Assembly (NCBI GenBank): GCA_963777565.1
Contig: CAVZQZ010000006.1
Coordinates: 434,001 to 498,000 of the forward strand
Source: CALMEC01 sp963777565
GTDB lineage: Bacteria; Actinomycetota; Thermoleophilia; Miltoncostaeales; Miltoncostaeaceae
Length of the DNA stretch: 64,000 nucleotides
Direction of reading: 5' to 3'
The translations under genes were made by a program, and so were the position numbers. Numbering within the stretch: position 1 is the stretch's first letter; every line of letters starts with the position of its first letter. Below the pieces are notes generated by a model, which did no database searches, had not been told where the DNA came from, and was given only the letters and a program-made list of their open reading frames with translations. Below are positions 1 to 8,581 of the stretch, piece by piece.

Positions 1-2
1 AG

Positions 3-1094
3 ACACCGGCCCACATCTACTACAAGTACGAAGGCGTCTCACCCGTCGGGTCCCACAAGCCCAACACCGCCGTCGCCCAGGCGTTCTACGCCAGCCAGGA
101 AGGCGCCACCGCGTTCACCACCGAGACCGGCGCAGGGCAATGGGGATCCGCGCTCGCGATGGCCTGCTGCATGTTCGGCCTCGGCTGCGAGGTGTACATG
201 GTGCGAGTGAGCTACGACCAGAAGCCCTTCCGGCGCTTCGTGATGGAATCCTTCGGCGCCGACGTCTACCCCAGCCCGTCGCCTCACACTCAGTCCGGCG
301 CCCAGATCCTCAGCGAGAACCCCGATCATCCCGGGTCGCTCGGCATCGCGATCTCCGAAGGCATCGAAGCGGCCGTCTCGTCCGGCGGCACGAAGAAGTA
401 CAGCCTCGGATCCTTCCTCCCGCATGTCCTCCTTCACCAGACCGTCATCGGCGAGGAGGCGCTCAAGCAGATGGACATGGCCGGCGAGTATCCCGACATC
501 GTCATCGGATGCGCCGGCGGCGGCTCGAACTTCGGCGGCATCGCGTTCCCGTTCGTCCGCGAGAATCTCCGCAACGCCCGCGGCACCCGCATTATCGCCG
601 TCGAGCCCGCTGCCTGCCCCACCCTCACCAAAGGCGAGTACACCTGGGATGCCGCCGACGGGGTCGGCCTCGCCCCCATCATCCAGATGTACACGCTCGG
701 CCACACGTTCATCCCGGCCGGTATCCACGCCGGCGGGCTGCGCTACCACGGCATGTCGCCCCAGGTGTCGGCGCTCGTGCACGGCGGCTACGTCGAGGCG
801 CAGGCCATCGACCAGGTCGACACCTTCGAAGGTGGGGTGCAGTTCGCCCGCGCCGAGGGGATCCTCCCGGCGCCCGAGTCCAACCACGCGGTGCGAGCCG
901 CCATCGACGAGGCGATCGCGTGCCGGGAGACCGGCGACGAGAAGGTGATCCTCTTCAACCTGTCGGGACACGGGAACTTCGACATGATGGCCTACCACCA
1001 GTTCCAGAACGGCGAGCTCCCCCGCTACGAGTATCCGGAGGAGGACATCGCCGAGGCGATGCGGCATCTGCCCGAGGTCGACTTCGTCGCCTGA
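3..1094 (+). CDS. TrpB-like PLP enzyme (tryptophan synthase beta, TrpB2 type), 5' partial
   Basis: Fold-type II PLP enzyme of the tryptophan synthase beta family, most like the stand-alone TrpB2 subgroup, which can condense indole and serine. The reading frame is open from base 3, so roughly the first 80-90 residues of a normal ~450-residue protein lie outside the window. The PLP-lysine motif GSHKPNTA is near the visible start, and the phosphate-binding loop GCAGGGSNF is near the middle. No trpA or other trp gene follows, which fits the orphan TrpB2 class. Family membership is confident. The in vivo substrate is not shown by the sequence. Confidence 0.88.
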   Translation, partial: TPAHIYYKYEGVSPVGSHKPNTAVAQAFYASQEGATAFTTETGAGQWGSALAMACCMFGLGCEVYMVRVSYDQKPFRRFVMESFGADVYPSPSPHTQSGAQILSENPDHPGSLGIAISEGIEAAVSSGGTKKYSLGSFLPHVLLHQTVIGEEALKQMDMAGEYPDIVIGCAGGGSNFGGIAFPFVRENLRNARGTRIIAVEPAACPTLTKGEYTWDAADGVGLAPIIQMYTLGHTFIPAGIHAGGLRYHGMSPQVSALVHGGYVEAQAIDQVDTFEGGVQFARAEGILPAPESNHAVRAAIDEAIACRETGDEKVILFNLSGHGNFDMMAYHQFQNGELPRYEYPEEDIAEAMRHLPEVDFVA

Positions 1095-1110
1095 CCCCAC
1101 CGCGAGATCG

Positions 1111-1758
1111 ATCCGGGCGGTCGTCTTCGACTGCGACGGCCTGCTGCTCGAAACCGAGAGCCGCTGGACGCTCGCGGAGATCGCCGTCTGCGAGCAATGG
1201 GGCGTGCCGTTCTCGATGGAGCTCAAGCGGCTTCTGCTGGGAGCCGCGCTCGACCGCGCCGGCGAGCTGCTCGCGGAATGGGTCGGGGAGCCCCCCGAGC
1301 GATCCGCGCCGCGGCTCGCCGAGCAGCTCATCACCGCGTACCGTGACGCCGTCGAAGCGCACGGCGTCGATCCGATGCCCGGCGCCGCCGAACTGGTCGT
1401 CGCGCTCGCCGACCGAGTCCCGATCGCCGTCGCCTCGAACACCCGTGAGGCCGACACCCGTCGCGTGCTCACCCGGAGCGGGCTGCCCGACGTCTTCACG
1501 GCGATCGTGTGCGCCGGCGACGGCATCGCGGCCAAGCCCGCGCCCGACGTCTACCTCGCCGCCTGCACCGCCCTCGGGGCGCACCCGTCTGCGGCGATCG
1601 CCCTTGAGGACTCGCCCACCGGCGTGGCCGCCGCCCGCGCGGCGGGCATGCACGTCATCGGCGTGCCGTCGACACGCGGCGTCCCCCTCGACGCCCACCG
1701 GATCGTCGCGTCGCTCACCGACGTCACGATCGACATGCTCTTCGACGGCGTGTCCTGA
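1111..1758 (+). CDS. HAD-superfamily hydrolase (beta-phosphoglucomutase/phosphatase-like)
   Basis: Subfamily IA HAD phosphatase or phosphomutase of about 215 residues. Motif I is FDCDGLLLETE, motif II is in AVASNTREADTRRVL, and motifs III/IV are AAKPAPDVY and ALEDSPTGVAAARAAG, so all catalytic elements are present. The start is uncertain: between the trpB stop (1092-1094) and motif I there is no ATG, GTG, TTG or CTG in frame. I begin at ATC 1111, just before IRAVVFDCDG. The first ordinary start (ATG at 1216, or GTG at 1204) would delete the nucleophile aspartate. A lost start codon, a sequence error, or coupling to trpB are all possible. Confidence 0.75.
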   Translation: MRAVVFDCDGLLLETESRWTLAEIAVCEQWGVPFSMELKRLLLGAALDRAGELLAEWVGEPPERSAPRLAEQLITAYRDAVEAHGVDPMPGAAELVVALADRVPIAVASNTREADTRRVLTRSGLPDVFTAIVCAGDGIAAKPAPDVYLAACTALGAHPSAAIALEDSPTGVAAARAAGMHVIGVPSTRGVPLDAHRIVASLTDVTIDMLFDGVS

Positions 1759-1770
1759 GATGATCCCCCG

Positions 1771-2922
1771 ATGAGCACCGCATTCGTCTACGGCCCGCAC
1801 CTGCAGGCATACAACCCGAGCGACGATGTCGAACGACCGATCCGTCGCCAGCTCGGGATTGACCTCATCGAGGCATACGGCCTGCTGGACCGCGACGGGG
1901 TGAGCGTCGTCGAGCCCGAGCCGGCCGACGCGGAGCAGGTCCAGCTGGTCCACGCCCCTGCCTACGTGGGCGCGGTGCGCCGCTACAGCGCCGACCCGCA
2001 GCTCGCGGCGACGTGGGAGGCCGGCCAGTGGGGGCTCTCGCCCGGCGGCGACACCCCGGCCAGGGCGGGCATGCACGAAGCCGCCCTCGGCGTCTGCGGC
2101 GCCGCGCTGGCCGCCGCCGACCTGATCACCAGCGGCTCGGCCGACACCGCCTACTGCCCCGCCCCGGCGGGGCTCCACCACGCCCTCGCCAACAGGGCCT
2201 CGGGGTTCTGCGTGTACAACGACTGCGCCCTCGCGATCCGGGCGCTCCTCGACAGCGGCGCCGAGCGCATCGCCTACGTCGACGTCGACGCACACCACGG
2301 CGACGGCGTGCAGTGGCTCTTCTACGACGACCCGCGCGTGCTCACCGTGTCGGTGCACGAAGACGGCAAGTACATCTTCCCGGGAACCGGCGGCATGACC
2401 GAACGCGGCACCGGCGCCGGGCTGGGAACGGCGATCAACGTCCCGCTCCCGCCATTCAGCGGGAGCCAGCCGTTCCTTCGGGCGGTGGAACGCGTCGTCG
2501 TTCCGGCCGTCACCCGGTTTCAGCCCGACGTGCTGATCACCCACCTCGGCGCCGACATCCACCACGCCGACCCGCTCGCCCACCTGTGCGTCGACCTCGA
2601 GGCCCTGCCGCGCCTCTACCGGCTGCTGCACGACCTCGCGGCCACCGCCGCCGGCGGGCGCTACATCGTGCTGGCCGGAGGCGGCTACAACATCGACCTG
2701 CTCGCCCGAGCCTGGGCGCTGCAGCTCGACGAACTGGTCGGGGCCGGGCTCTCCGACGACCTGCCCGTCGAGTGGCTCGCCCGTGCCGAACGGGAGGCGG
2801 GCCAGGCGTTCACCGCTCGCCTGCTCGAGGATAGCGAGCACGCGATTCCCGCCGAACAGCGCGAACGCGCCGACGCTGCGGCCGAACTCGTCGTCGACCA
2901 GGCCCGCGCGCTCGTGAGCTGA
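1771..2922 (+). CDS. acuC: AcuC-like histone deacetylase-family hydrolase
   Basis: Zn-dependent deacetylase of the arginase/HDAC fold, 383 residues, closest to acetoin-utilisation protein AcuC. In Bacillus AcuC deacetylates and so activates acetyl-CoA synthetase. Visible features are APAGLHHA (active-site His), YVDVDAHHGDGVQWLF (metal Asp and His), THLGADIHHADPLAHL (second metal Asp) and LAGGGYN (catalytic Tyr after the Gly run). ATG 1771 lies 12 bases after the HAD stop. A strong hairpin follows the gene. No acetoin genes are visible, so the acetylated target is unknown. Confidence 0.87.
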   Translation: MSTAFVYGPHLQAYNPSDDVERPIRRQLGIDLIEAYGLLDRDGVSVVEPEPADAEQVQLVHAPAYVGAVRRYSADPQLAATWEAGQWGLSPGGDTPARAGMHEAALGVCGAALAAADLITSGSADTAYCPAPAGLHHALANRASGFCVYNDCALAIRALLDSGAERIAYVDVDAHHGDGVQWLFYDDPRVLTVSVHEDGKYIFPGTGGMTERGTGAGLGTAINVPLPPFSGSQPFLRAVERVVVPAVTRFQPDVLITHLGADIHHADPLAHLCVDLEALPRLYRLLHDLAATAAGGRYIVLAGGGYNIDLLARAWALQLDELVGAGLSDDLPVEWLARAEREAGQAFTARLLEDSEHAIPAEQRERADAAAELVVDQARALVS

Positions 2923-2930
2923 TCCTTCGC

Positions 2931-3014
2931 GGGGGGAGGGCAAGCCCTCCCCCCGAACCCCCTCCCATTGGCCCCAGCCGCTCGGATCGCCTGGCGGGCC
3001 GGCGGAGCCGGCCC
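2931..3014. terminator. Two hairpins between convergent acuC and lpdA
   Basis: The 212-base gap between acuC and lpdA holds a perfect 11-bp stem with a 2-base loop (GGGGGGAGGGC at 2931-2941, GCCCTCCCCCC at 2944-2954) and a second 8-bp stem (GGGCCGGC at 2996-3003, GCCGGCCC at 3007-3014). The position between convergent genes suggests bidirectional termination. There is no clear T-tract, so intrinsic termination is inferred. Confidence 0.6.
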
Positions 3015-3134
3015 TCCGCTCACCGGATCAGCCGGAACCGGACGCTCCTCATCGACACACCGTGACCAGCCCCGTGTCGCGCACGGCAGGCACGTCGGCC
3101 GGGGATACCGACCTCGCCACTCCTCCCAGCACCC

Positions 3135-4532
3135 CTACCGCTTGCGCTTGGGCGGCATGTGGATCGGCCGGCCAAGGGCGACCAGGGCCGCCTCCTTGAA
3201 TCCCTCGGATAGCGTCGGATGCGCCGCGATGGAGTCGCCCACGGTCTCGATGACCGCCTCGGAGTCAAGGGCGATGACACCGGCGTTGACCAGGTCGGTG
3301 GCCTGCAGACCGACGATCACCACGCCGAGGACCTCGCCGGTCTGGGCGTGGTAGATCTGCTTGAAGAACCCGGTCTTGTCGGCGAACATCGCCGCCCGCG
3401 CAATCGCCACGTAGGGGAACTGGCCCGAGACGACGTTGTCCCGCCCATACCGTTCCACGGCCGCGCGCTCAGACAGCCCGACGCTCGCGACCTCGGGATC
3501 GGTGTAGATGCAGCTCGGCACCGCTCCACTCATCTCCGTTCGGTGGCCGGCGATGTTCTCCGCCGCCACCTCGCCCTCGCGGAAGGCCGTGTGGGCGAGC
3601 TGCCAGTAGCCGGCCACGTCGCCGACGGCGTAAACATGGCCGAGCGTGGTCTTGCGGGTCGCGTCGGTGGTGATGCCCTTCTTGTCGAAGGCGATGCCCA
3701 CATCCTCGAGCCCGAGGCCCTCGACGGTCGCGCCGCGGCCGGTGGCGACCAGCACGAGGTCACCGGTGACCGTGGCGGCCTCACCGCCCTTCTCGAAGTG
3801 CAGCACCATGCCGTCCTTGGTCTCCTCGACCTTGGTCGCGCGCGCACCGGCGTGCACCACCACCCCACGCTTGTCGAATGCGCGGGTGAGCGCCTTGATC
3901 GCGTCGTCGTCCTCCATCGGGATGATGCTGTCGAGCATCTCGACGATCGTCACCTCCGTGCCGAAATGGCTGAAGATCGAGGCGAACTCGACTCCGATCA
4001 CGCCGCCGCCCAGCACAACGAGCCGCTTGGGGATCTCATCCACCGCCAGCAGGCCGGTGCTGTCGACGCACTTCGGGTGGTCGATGCCCTCGACCGGAGG
4101 ACGCAGCGAATGCGACCCCGTCGCGATGACCGCGTGCTTGAAGTTGACGGTCTCGCCGCCCTCGACGGCGAACGCGCTGGGACCCGCGAAACGCCCGTAG
4201 CCGTTGACGACGGTCACGCCGTTGGCCTTGAGGAGGTTGCCCACGCCGCTGACCATCGCCCTGACGATCTGCCCCTTGTTGACCTGCACCTGGTCGAAGT
4301 CGACCACCGGCTCGCCGACGGCGATGCCGAGCTGCGGGAACGCCTCGTGCGCGTCCTTCACCGCGTGCGCGCTCTGCACCCACGCCTTCGTGGGGATGCA
4401 GCCGACATTGAGGCACACACCGCCGAGCTCGCCCTTCTCGATGAGCGCGACCGACAGTCCAAGCTGGGCCGCCCGGATCGCCGCGGGGTAACCGCCTGGG
4501 CCACCGCCGAGCACCGCGACATCAACATCCAT
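3135..4532 (-). CDS. lpdA: Dihydrolipoyl dehydrogenase (E3)
   Basis: FAD/NAD-dependent disulphide oxidoreductase, 465 residues, the E3 subunit of 2-oxoacid dehydrogenase or glycine cleavage complexes. The N-terminal FAD site is VLGGGPGGYPAA, the redox disulphide is GGVCLNVGCIPTKA (CX4C), the second Rossmann motif is VVLGGGVIGVEFAS, and the C-terminal catalytic His-Glu pair is AAHPTLSEGF. The length is normal. ATG 4532 is immediately before MDVDVAVLGGG. No E1 or E2 genes are adjacent, so it probably serves complexes encoded elsewhere. Confidence 0.93.
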   Translation of the reverse strand: MDVDVAVLGGGPGGYPAAIRAAQLGLSVALIEKGELGGVCLNVGCIPTKAWVQSAHAVKDAHEAFPQLGIAVGEPVVDFDQVQVNKGQIVRAMVSGVGNLLKANGVTVVNGYGRFAGPSAFAVEGGETVNFKHAVIATGSHSLRPPVEGIDHPKCVDSTGLLAVDEIPKRLVVLGGGVIGVEFASIFSHFGTEVTIVEMLDSIIPMEDDDAIKALTRAFDKRGVVVHAGARATKVEETKDGMVLHFEKGGEAATVTGDLVLVATGRGATVEGLGLEDVGIAFDKKGITTDATRKTTLGHVYAVGDVAGYWQLAHTAFREGEVAAENIAGHRTEMSGAVPSCIYTDPEVASVGLSERAAVERYGRDNVVSGQFPYVAIARAAMFADKTGFFKQIYHAQTGEVLGVVIVGLQATDLVNAGVIALDSEAVIETVGDSIAAHPTLSEGFKEAALVALGRPIHMPPKRKR

Positions 4533-4557
4533 CCTTGTCTCCCCCTCGTTCGTTCCG

Positions 4558-4983
4558 TCAGGACGATACCCGGCGGGGCCGTCCGCCAGCCCCTGGCCGC
4601 TGAGCCTTGCTCGATGCCTGGGCGCCGACATCGCCGTGATCGCCCGGTGCCACGTCGGGGGGCTGACCGGCGGGGACCCAGCGCTCGGCCCACTGGGCGA
4701 CCGCATCGACCACCGGCGCGAGCGCGCGTCCCTTGTCGGTGAGGCGATATTCGATGCGAACCGGCGATGTCGCGTGAACCGACCGCGCGAGGACGCCGTG
4801 ACCCTCGAGCTCCCGCAGCCGCTGAGCGAGCATCGTGTCGCTGATCCCCGGGATGACGGCCTTGATGTCGACGTAGCGAGCGTGTCCCTCCAGGAGCGCC
4901 CGCAGGATCGCACCGGACCAGCGGGCGCCGATCAGCTCGATGGCGAGGTGGTACCGCGGGCACATGGCCTCGACGTGCGACAT
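4558..4983 (-). CDS. HxlR-family winged-helix transcriptional regulator
   Basis: 141-residue MarR-like regulator of the HxlR family. The N-terminal CPRYHLAIELIGARWS is the typical Cys-containing helix, often redox- or aldehyde-sensing, followed by the helix-turn-helix (ISDTMLAQRLRELEGHGVLAR) and wing (IEYRLTDKGRAL). About 35 Pro/Gly/Arg-rich residues extend past the domain. It is divergent from the LLM oxidoreductase at 5074, the usual arrangement for an HxlR regulator and its target. Confidence 0.88.
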   Translation of the reverse strand: MSHVEAMCPRYHLAIELIGARWSGAILRALLEGHARYVDIKAVIPGISDTMLAQRLRELEGHGVLARSVHATSPVRIEYRLTDKGRALAPVVDAVAQWAERWVPAGQPPDVAPGDHGDVGAQASSKAQRPGAGGRPRRVSS

Positions 4984-5004
4984 TCGCTACGCTTTCCTTA
5001 GTCG

Positions 5005-5019
5005 CTCAACTATTCTGAG
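5005..5019. promoter_or_regulatory. Candidate HxlR operator between divergent genes
   Basis: The 90-base gap between hxlR and the LLM gene contains the imperfect dyad CTCAACTATTCTGAG in an AT-rich patch (5009-5025) unlike the surrounding DNA. Its place between a regulator and its divergent neighbour suggests an operator overlapping both promoters. Inference only. Confidence 0.4.
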
Positions 5020-5073
5020 TATAGGCGATGCCTCCCCGATCTTCCGATGGGAGGCTGAAACGGCAGGCAGGCA

Positions 5074-6150
5074 ATGGAACTCGGCATCTACACATTCGCG
5101 GAGGTCGGCGTCGACCCGGTCACCGGAACGACCGTCGACCCGCAACGACGGCTCCGCGATCTCATGGAGGAGATCGCGCTCGCAGACGAGGTCGGACTCG
5201 ACGTGTTCGGCGTCGGCGAGCACCACCGGCCGGACTACGCCGTCTCGGCGCCCGCCGTCGTGCTGGCCGCCGCGGCCGAGCGCACCCGCGACATCCGCCT
5301 CACGAGCGCGGTGACAGTGCTGAGCTCCGACGACCCGGTGCGCGTGTTCCAGGACTTCGCCACGCTGGATCTCCTCTCCGGCGGGCGGGCGGAGATCATG
5401 GCCGGCCGCGGATCGTTCATCGAGTCGTTCCCCCTGTTCGGGTACGACCTCGAGGACTACGACTCCCTATTCGCCGAGAAGCTCGACCTGCTCCTCGAGC
5501 TTCGCGACGCCGAGCGGGTGACCTGGCAGGGAAGCCTGCGCGCGCCGATCGACGGGCGCGGGGTCTACCCGCGCCCCATCCAGGCGCGGCTTCCCGTATG
5601 GATCGCGGTGGGCGGCACCCCGCAGTCGGTGGTGAGAGCGGGAACCCTCGGACTGCCCATGGCCCTCGCGATCATCGGCGGCGAGCCCGAGCGCTTCGCC
5701 CCCCTCGTCGACCTCTACCGTGAGAGCGGACGGCGGGCGGGACATGACGACGCCGACCTGCGCGTCAGCATCAACTCGCACGCCTTCGTGGCCGACACCT
5801 CGCAGGCCGCGGCCGACGCCTTCTTTCCCTCCTACGCCGAGGTGATGACGCGGATCGGACGCGAGCGCGGGTGGGCGCCGGTCACCCGCGGGAGCTTCGA
5901 GGCGCTGCGCTCGCCCCGCGGCGCACTGGCGGTCGGCAGTCCCCAGGAGGTCATCGAGAAGATCCTGTTCGAGCACGAGGTGTTCGGCAACGACCGCTTC
6001 CTGGCGCAACTCGCCATCGGCCCCACGTCTCACGAGGCGATTATGCGTGCGATCGAGCTCTTCGGGACCCAGGTCGCCCCCGCGATCCGGGCCGAGGTCG
6101 AGCGGCGGACCACCGGGCCCGTTTCGGCGGGCGCGGCCCGTCCCGGCTGA
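5074..6150 (+). CDS. LLM-class flavin-dependent oxidoreductase (Atu2307/SP_0267-like)
   Basis: 358-residue luciferase-like TIM-barrel enzyme that would use reduced flavin supplied by a partner reductase. Family landmarks are FGVGEHHRPDYAVSAPAVVLAAAAERT near the N-terminus, SAVTVLSSDDPVRVFQDFATLDLLSGGRAE, and a glycine-rich flavin-phosphate region around WIAVGGTPQSV. ATG 5074 follows a GGCAGG purine stretch. Control by the divergent HxlR protein is likely. The substrate is unknown. RutA of pyrimidine nitrogen salvage belongs to the same superfamily, but nothing here shows that specificity. Confidence 0.85.
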   Translation: MELGIYTFAEVGVDPVTGTTVDPQRRLRDLMEEIALADEVGLDVFGVGEHHRPDYAVSAPAVVLAAAAERTRDIRLTSAVTVLSSDDPVRVFQDFATLDLLSGGRAEIMAGRGSFIESFPLFGYDLEDYDSLFAEKLDLLLELRDAERVTWQGSLRAPIDGRGVYPRPIQARLPVWIAVGGTPQSVVRAGTLGLPMALAIIGGEPERFAPLVDLYRESGRRAGHDDADLRVSINSHAFVADTSQAAADAFFPSYAEVMTRIGRERGWAPVTRGSFEALRSPRGALAVGSPQEVIEKILFEHEVFGNDRFLAQLAIGPTSHEAIMRAIELFGTQVAPAIRAEVERRTTGPVSAGAARPG

Positions 6151-6157
6151 GGATGCC

Positions 6158-6172
6158 CGCCGGCGACCGGCG
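6158..6172. terminator. Short hairpin between convergent LLM and aminotransferase genes
   Basis: A 6-bp perfect stem (CGCCGG/CCGGCG, 3-base loop) fills most of the 28-base gap between two convergent stop codons. Weak candidate for a bidirectional terminator. Confidence 0.3.
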
Positions 6173-6178
6173 CGCCGC

Positions 6179-7531
6179 TCAGATCAACTTGGCCAGCCGG
6201 CGCCCCCGCTCCGTCCCGGTCGACAGGAAGAACTCCCGCACCGGCTCGCGGTAGATCCCGGTGCGCGCTTCCTCGATCGCCTCGGGCAGCGCCGCGGCGA
6301 AGCGCTCGTAGGCCTGGAGGTTCGGGTCGCTCAGGTTGAGCCGGATCGTCGTCGTGGCGCCGACCTCTCCCAGGCCGTCGCCGGGATAGACGGCGACCTT
6401 GCGCTTGCAGAGCGCGACCGTCAACTCCTGGGCGCTCACGCCCCACGGCGAGCAGTCGACGACGCAGGAGAACCCGTACCGTGGATCGACCACCGGCGGC
6501 GCGATCTCCCGAAGCCGCCCGAGGTTCGCCCGCACGACCTCCTCCCCGTGACGCAGCCAGTCGTCGTCGTCGAGCGCGGCGGCGGCGGCGGCCTGCGCCA
6601 CGGCGCTCGTGTTGAGCCGCACCACCGCGATCTTGACCTGCAGGCACGCCCGCACGAGATCGGGCGGACCGCCCAGCGCACCGATCCGCGCGCCCGCGAG
6701 GCCGTAGCCGTGGGCGAACCCACTCGTCACGAGCACGGTCGCGTCGGGGTGATCCGCGGCGAGCGCGGCGAGGTGATGATGCGTCGCAGCAGGGTCGATG
6801 CGATGGGCCGAATGGGTCGAGTCCGCGAGCAGGACGACCCGTCGCTCTGCGGACAGGCGCAGCAGCGCCTCCAGCTCCTCGCGCAGTTGCACGGTGCCGA
6901 AGGGATTGATCGGGTCGCACACCACGATCATCTTCGTGCGCTCAGTGAGCGCGGCCTCGACCTCGTCCGGGTCGAGGCGCCAGCCGTTCGACGGGCCGAG
7001 CTTCACGAACACGGGCGTGGCGCCGGCGAGCCGGAACGCCGGCACGAAGTGGAAGTACCCGGGGTCGGTCGCGACGACCTCGTCGCCGGGGTCGAGACAT
7101 GCCAGCGCCGCGTACCCCACGCCCGCCTGGGCGCCCTCGGTGCCGATGACCTCGAAGCCCTCGTCGCGTGCGCGCCCGAGCAGCCCGACGGCGATGCGCT
7201 CCCGAAGCGGGGCGTCGAGGTCGGGTGAGTACGGGCCGACCCGCTCCGCCGTCACCGCCGCGCGCATCGCATCCAGCACGCGGGACGACGGGCCGATGTG
7301 GTTCGCCATCCACCCGAGGTCGGCCCACTCGACGCGGTCGAGCGCGATCTGGCCGTCGCGGTAGATCTCGGCCGGGTCCCAGCCGAGGATCCGGTACGCG
7401 TCGCGATAGGTCATGTAGTTGCCGAACCCCTGCGGGTCGGCGAGCACGGCCTGCGCCCGCTGCGACGCTGCCCAGCCGGCGCCTCCGGACGGCGGCCGCC
7501 AAGTCAGGATGGAGCGTCGCGCTCCGCTCAT
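6179..7531 (-). CDS. Class I/II aminotransferase-fold protein lacking the PLP lysine
   Basis: 450-residue protein with the fold-type I aminotransferase layout: TEGAQAGVGYAALACLDPGDEV (PLP phosphate loop region), CDPINPFGTV (the NPxG motif), LLADSTHSAH (Asp of the DExY motif, with Tyr changed) and TTIRLNLSDPN (C-terminal substrate Arg). The usual SKxYGLAGxR box reads FAHGYGLAGARIG. The Schiff-base lysine is therefore His (residue 274, codon CAC at 6712-6710), so normal transamination is not expected. It may bind PLP or PMP non-covalently, as lysine-less members such as ColD do. Its ATG overlaps the carbamate kinase stop (ATGA), so the two are probably co-translated. Confidence 0.8.
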   Translation of the reverse strand: MSGARRSILTWRPPSGGAGWAASQRAQAVLADPQGFGNYMTYRDAYRILGWDPAEIYRDGQIALDRVEWADLGWMANHIGPSSRVLDAMRAAVTAERVGPYSPDLDAPLRERIAVGLLGRARDEGFEVIGTEGAQAGVGYAALACLDPGDEVVATDPGYFHFVPAFRLAGATPVFVKLGPSNGWRLDPDEVEAALTERTKMIVVCDPINPFGTVQLREELEALLRLSAERRVVLLADSTHSAHRIDPAATHHHLAALAADHPDATVLVTSGFAHGYGLAGARIGALGGPPDLVRACLQVKIAVVRLNTSAVAQAAAAAALDDDDWLRHGEEVVRANLGRLREIAPPVVDPRYGFSCVVDCSPWGVSAQELTVALCKRKVAVYPGDGLGEVGATTTIRLNLSDPNLQAYERFAAALPEAIEEARTGIYREPVREFFLSTGTERGRRLAKLI

Positions 7532-8463
7532 GCCGTCACGCGCGTGCCGGTCTCCCCGTCCAGCGCCGCGGCCGTCCGGTCGAGCGACGTGATGATCGCC
7601 TCCCGCCCGCCGTTCTCCACGAACCGGATCGCCGCCTGCACCTTGGGCCCCATGCTGCCCGGCGGGAACTGCCCGTCGGCGATGTGCGCCCGCGCCTCGG
7701 CGACGCTCATCGTGTCGAGCCAGCGCTGACGCGGCGTGCCGAAATCGATCGCCACCCGCTCGACTCCGGTGAGGAGCAGGAGGGTCTTGGCCTTGACGAG
7801 CCCGCCCACCAATGCCGCGGCGAGGTCCTTGTCGATGACGGCCTCCACCCCCGTCAGGCCCGCCTCCTCACGCGCCACGGGGATGCCGCCCCCGCCGCAT
7901 GCGATCACGACCTGCTTGGCGCGAAGGAGCTCGCGGACCTGGGGCCACTCCACCACCTCGATCGGCACGGGGGAGGCCACCACCCTGCGCCAGCCGCGGC
8001 CCGCATCGTCGACGACGTCCCACCCTCGCGCCTGGGCGAGCCGCTTCGCCCGGCCCGCCGAGAAGAACGGCCCGATCGGCTTCGTCGGCGTGCTGAAGCC
8101 CGGGTCAGCACGGTCGACCACGACCTGCGTGACGATCGCCGCGACGGCGCGGCCGTGGCCGCGCGCCTCGAGCTCGTCGCCGATCGCCTGGCCGAGCATG
8201 AAGCCGAGCTGCCCCTGGGTCATCGCGCCGAGCACATGAAGCGGTTGCGGCGGCACCTCCCGCGCGACCGCCTCCTGCGCGAGCGCGAGCGCCCCGACCT
8301 GCGGGCCGTTGCCATGGACCACCACCAGCCGGCGACCACCGTCGAGCAGCGACACGGCGTGCCCGGCGACATTCCGCGCGCGCTCCATCTGCTCGGCAAA
8401 CTCGCCGAGTCCAGAGGGAGCCAGCGCGTTCCCGCCCACCGCCATCACCACAATTTCACTCAC
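7528..8463 (-). CDS. arcC: Carbamate kinase
   Basis: Amino-acid-kinase-fold enzyme, 311 residues from GTG 8463, that interconverts carbamoyl phosphate + ADP and ATP + CO2 + ammonia. Visible motifs are AVGGNALAPSG, VVVHGNGPQVG, STPTKPIGPFF, VIACGGGGIPV, VIDKDLAAALVG and PGSMGPKVQAAI, all conserved in the family. GTG 8463 was chosen over GTG 8478 because it puts SEIVVMAVGGNA at the N-terminus. It sits among nitrogen-salvage genes, and with the AllG/AllH-like genes at 18-20 kb it could act like AllK of oxamate carbamoyltransferase systems. Confidence 0.92.
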   Translation of the reverse strand: MSEIVVMAVGGNALAPSGLGEFAEQMERARNVAGHAVSLLDGGRRLVVVHGNGPQVGALALAQEAVAREVPPQPLHVLGAMTQGQLGFMLGQAIGDELEARGHGRAVAAIVTQVVVDRADPGFSTPTKPIGPFFSAGRAKRLAQARGWDVVDDAGRGWRRVVASPVPIEVVEWPQVRELLRAKQVVIACGGGGIPVAREEAGLTGVEAVIDKDLAAALVGGLVKAKTLLLLTGVERVAIDFGTPRQRWLDTMSVAEARAHIADGQFPPGSMGPKVQAAIRFVENGGREAIITSLDRTAAALDGETGTRVTA

Positions 8464-8581
8464 GGAAGAATTGTCCACCTGTCGGGGCCTTGCAACCAGT
8501 CGTGCGTGGGAAGATAGTGCGCGTGATTCCCGGTTGCCTGAATACCTGGGATGCCCGTCCCCAAGTCTGTGGAGGTAGAGC

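Noticed and set aside
955..2943. 662-codon open frame antisense to the HAD and acuC genes
   Set aside because: Shadow frame caused by high GC; Arg/Gly/Ala-rich with no motif, while the + strand genes show full catalytic motifs. The same applies to the long antisense frames at 3219-4742, 14094-16259 (upper part), 15026-16594 and 35568-37280.
2931..2954. Riboswitch or small RNA
   Set aside because: A simple perfect stem between convergent genes is better explained as a terminator.
5074..6150. RutA pyrimidine monooxygenase
   Set aside because: Only superfamily similarity; no other rut genes are present and the sequence fits the Atu2307/SP_0267 group better.
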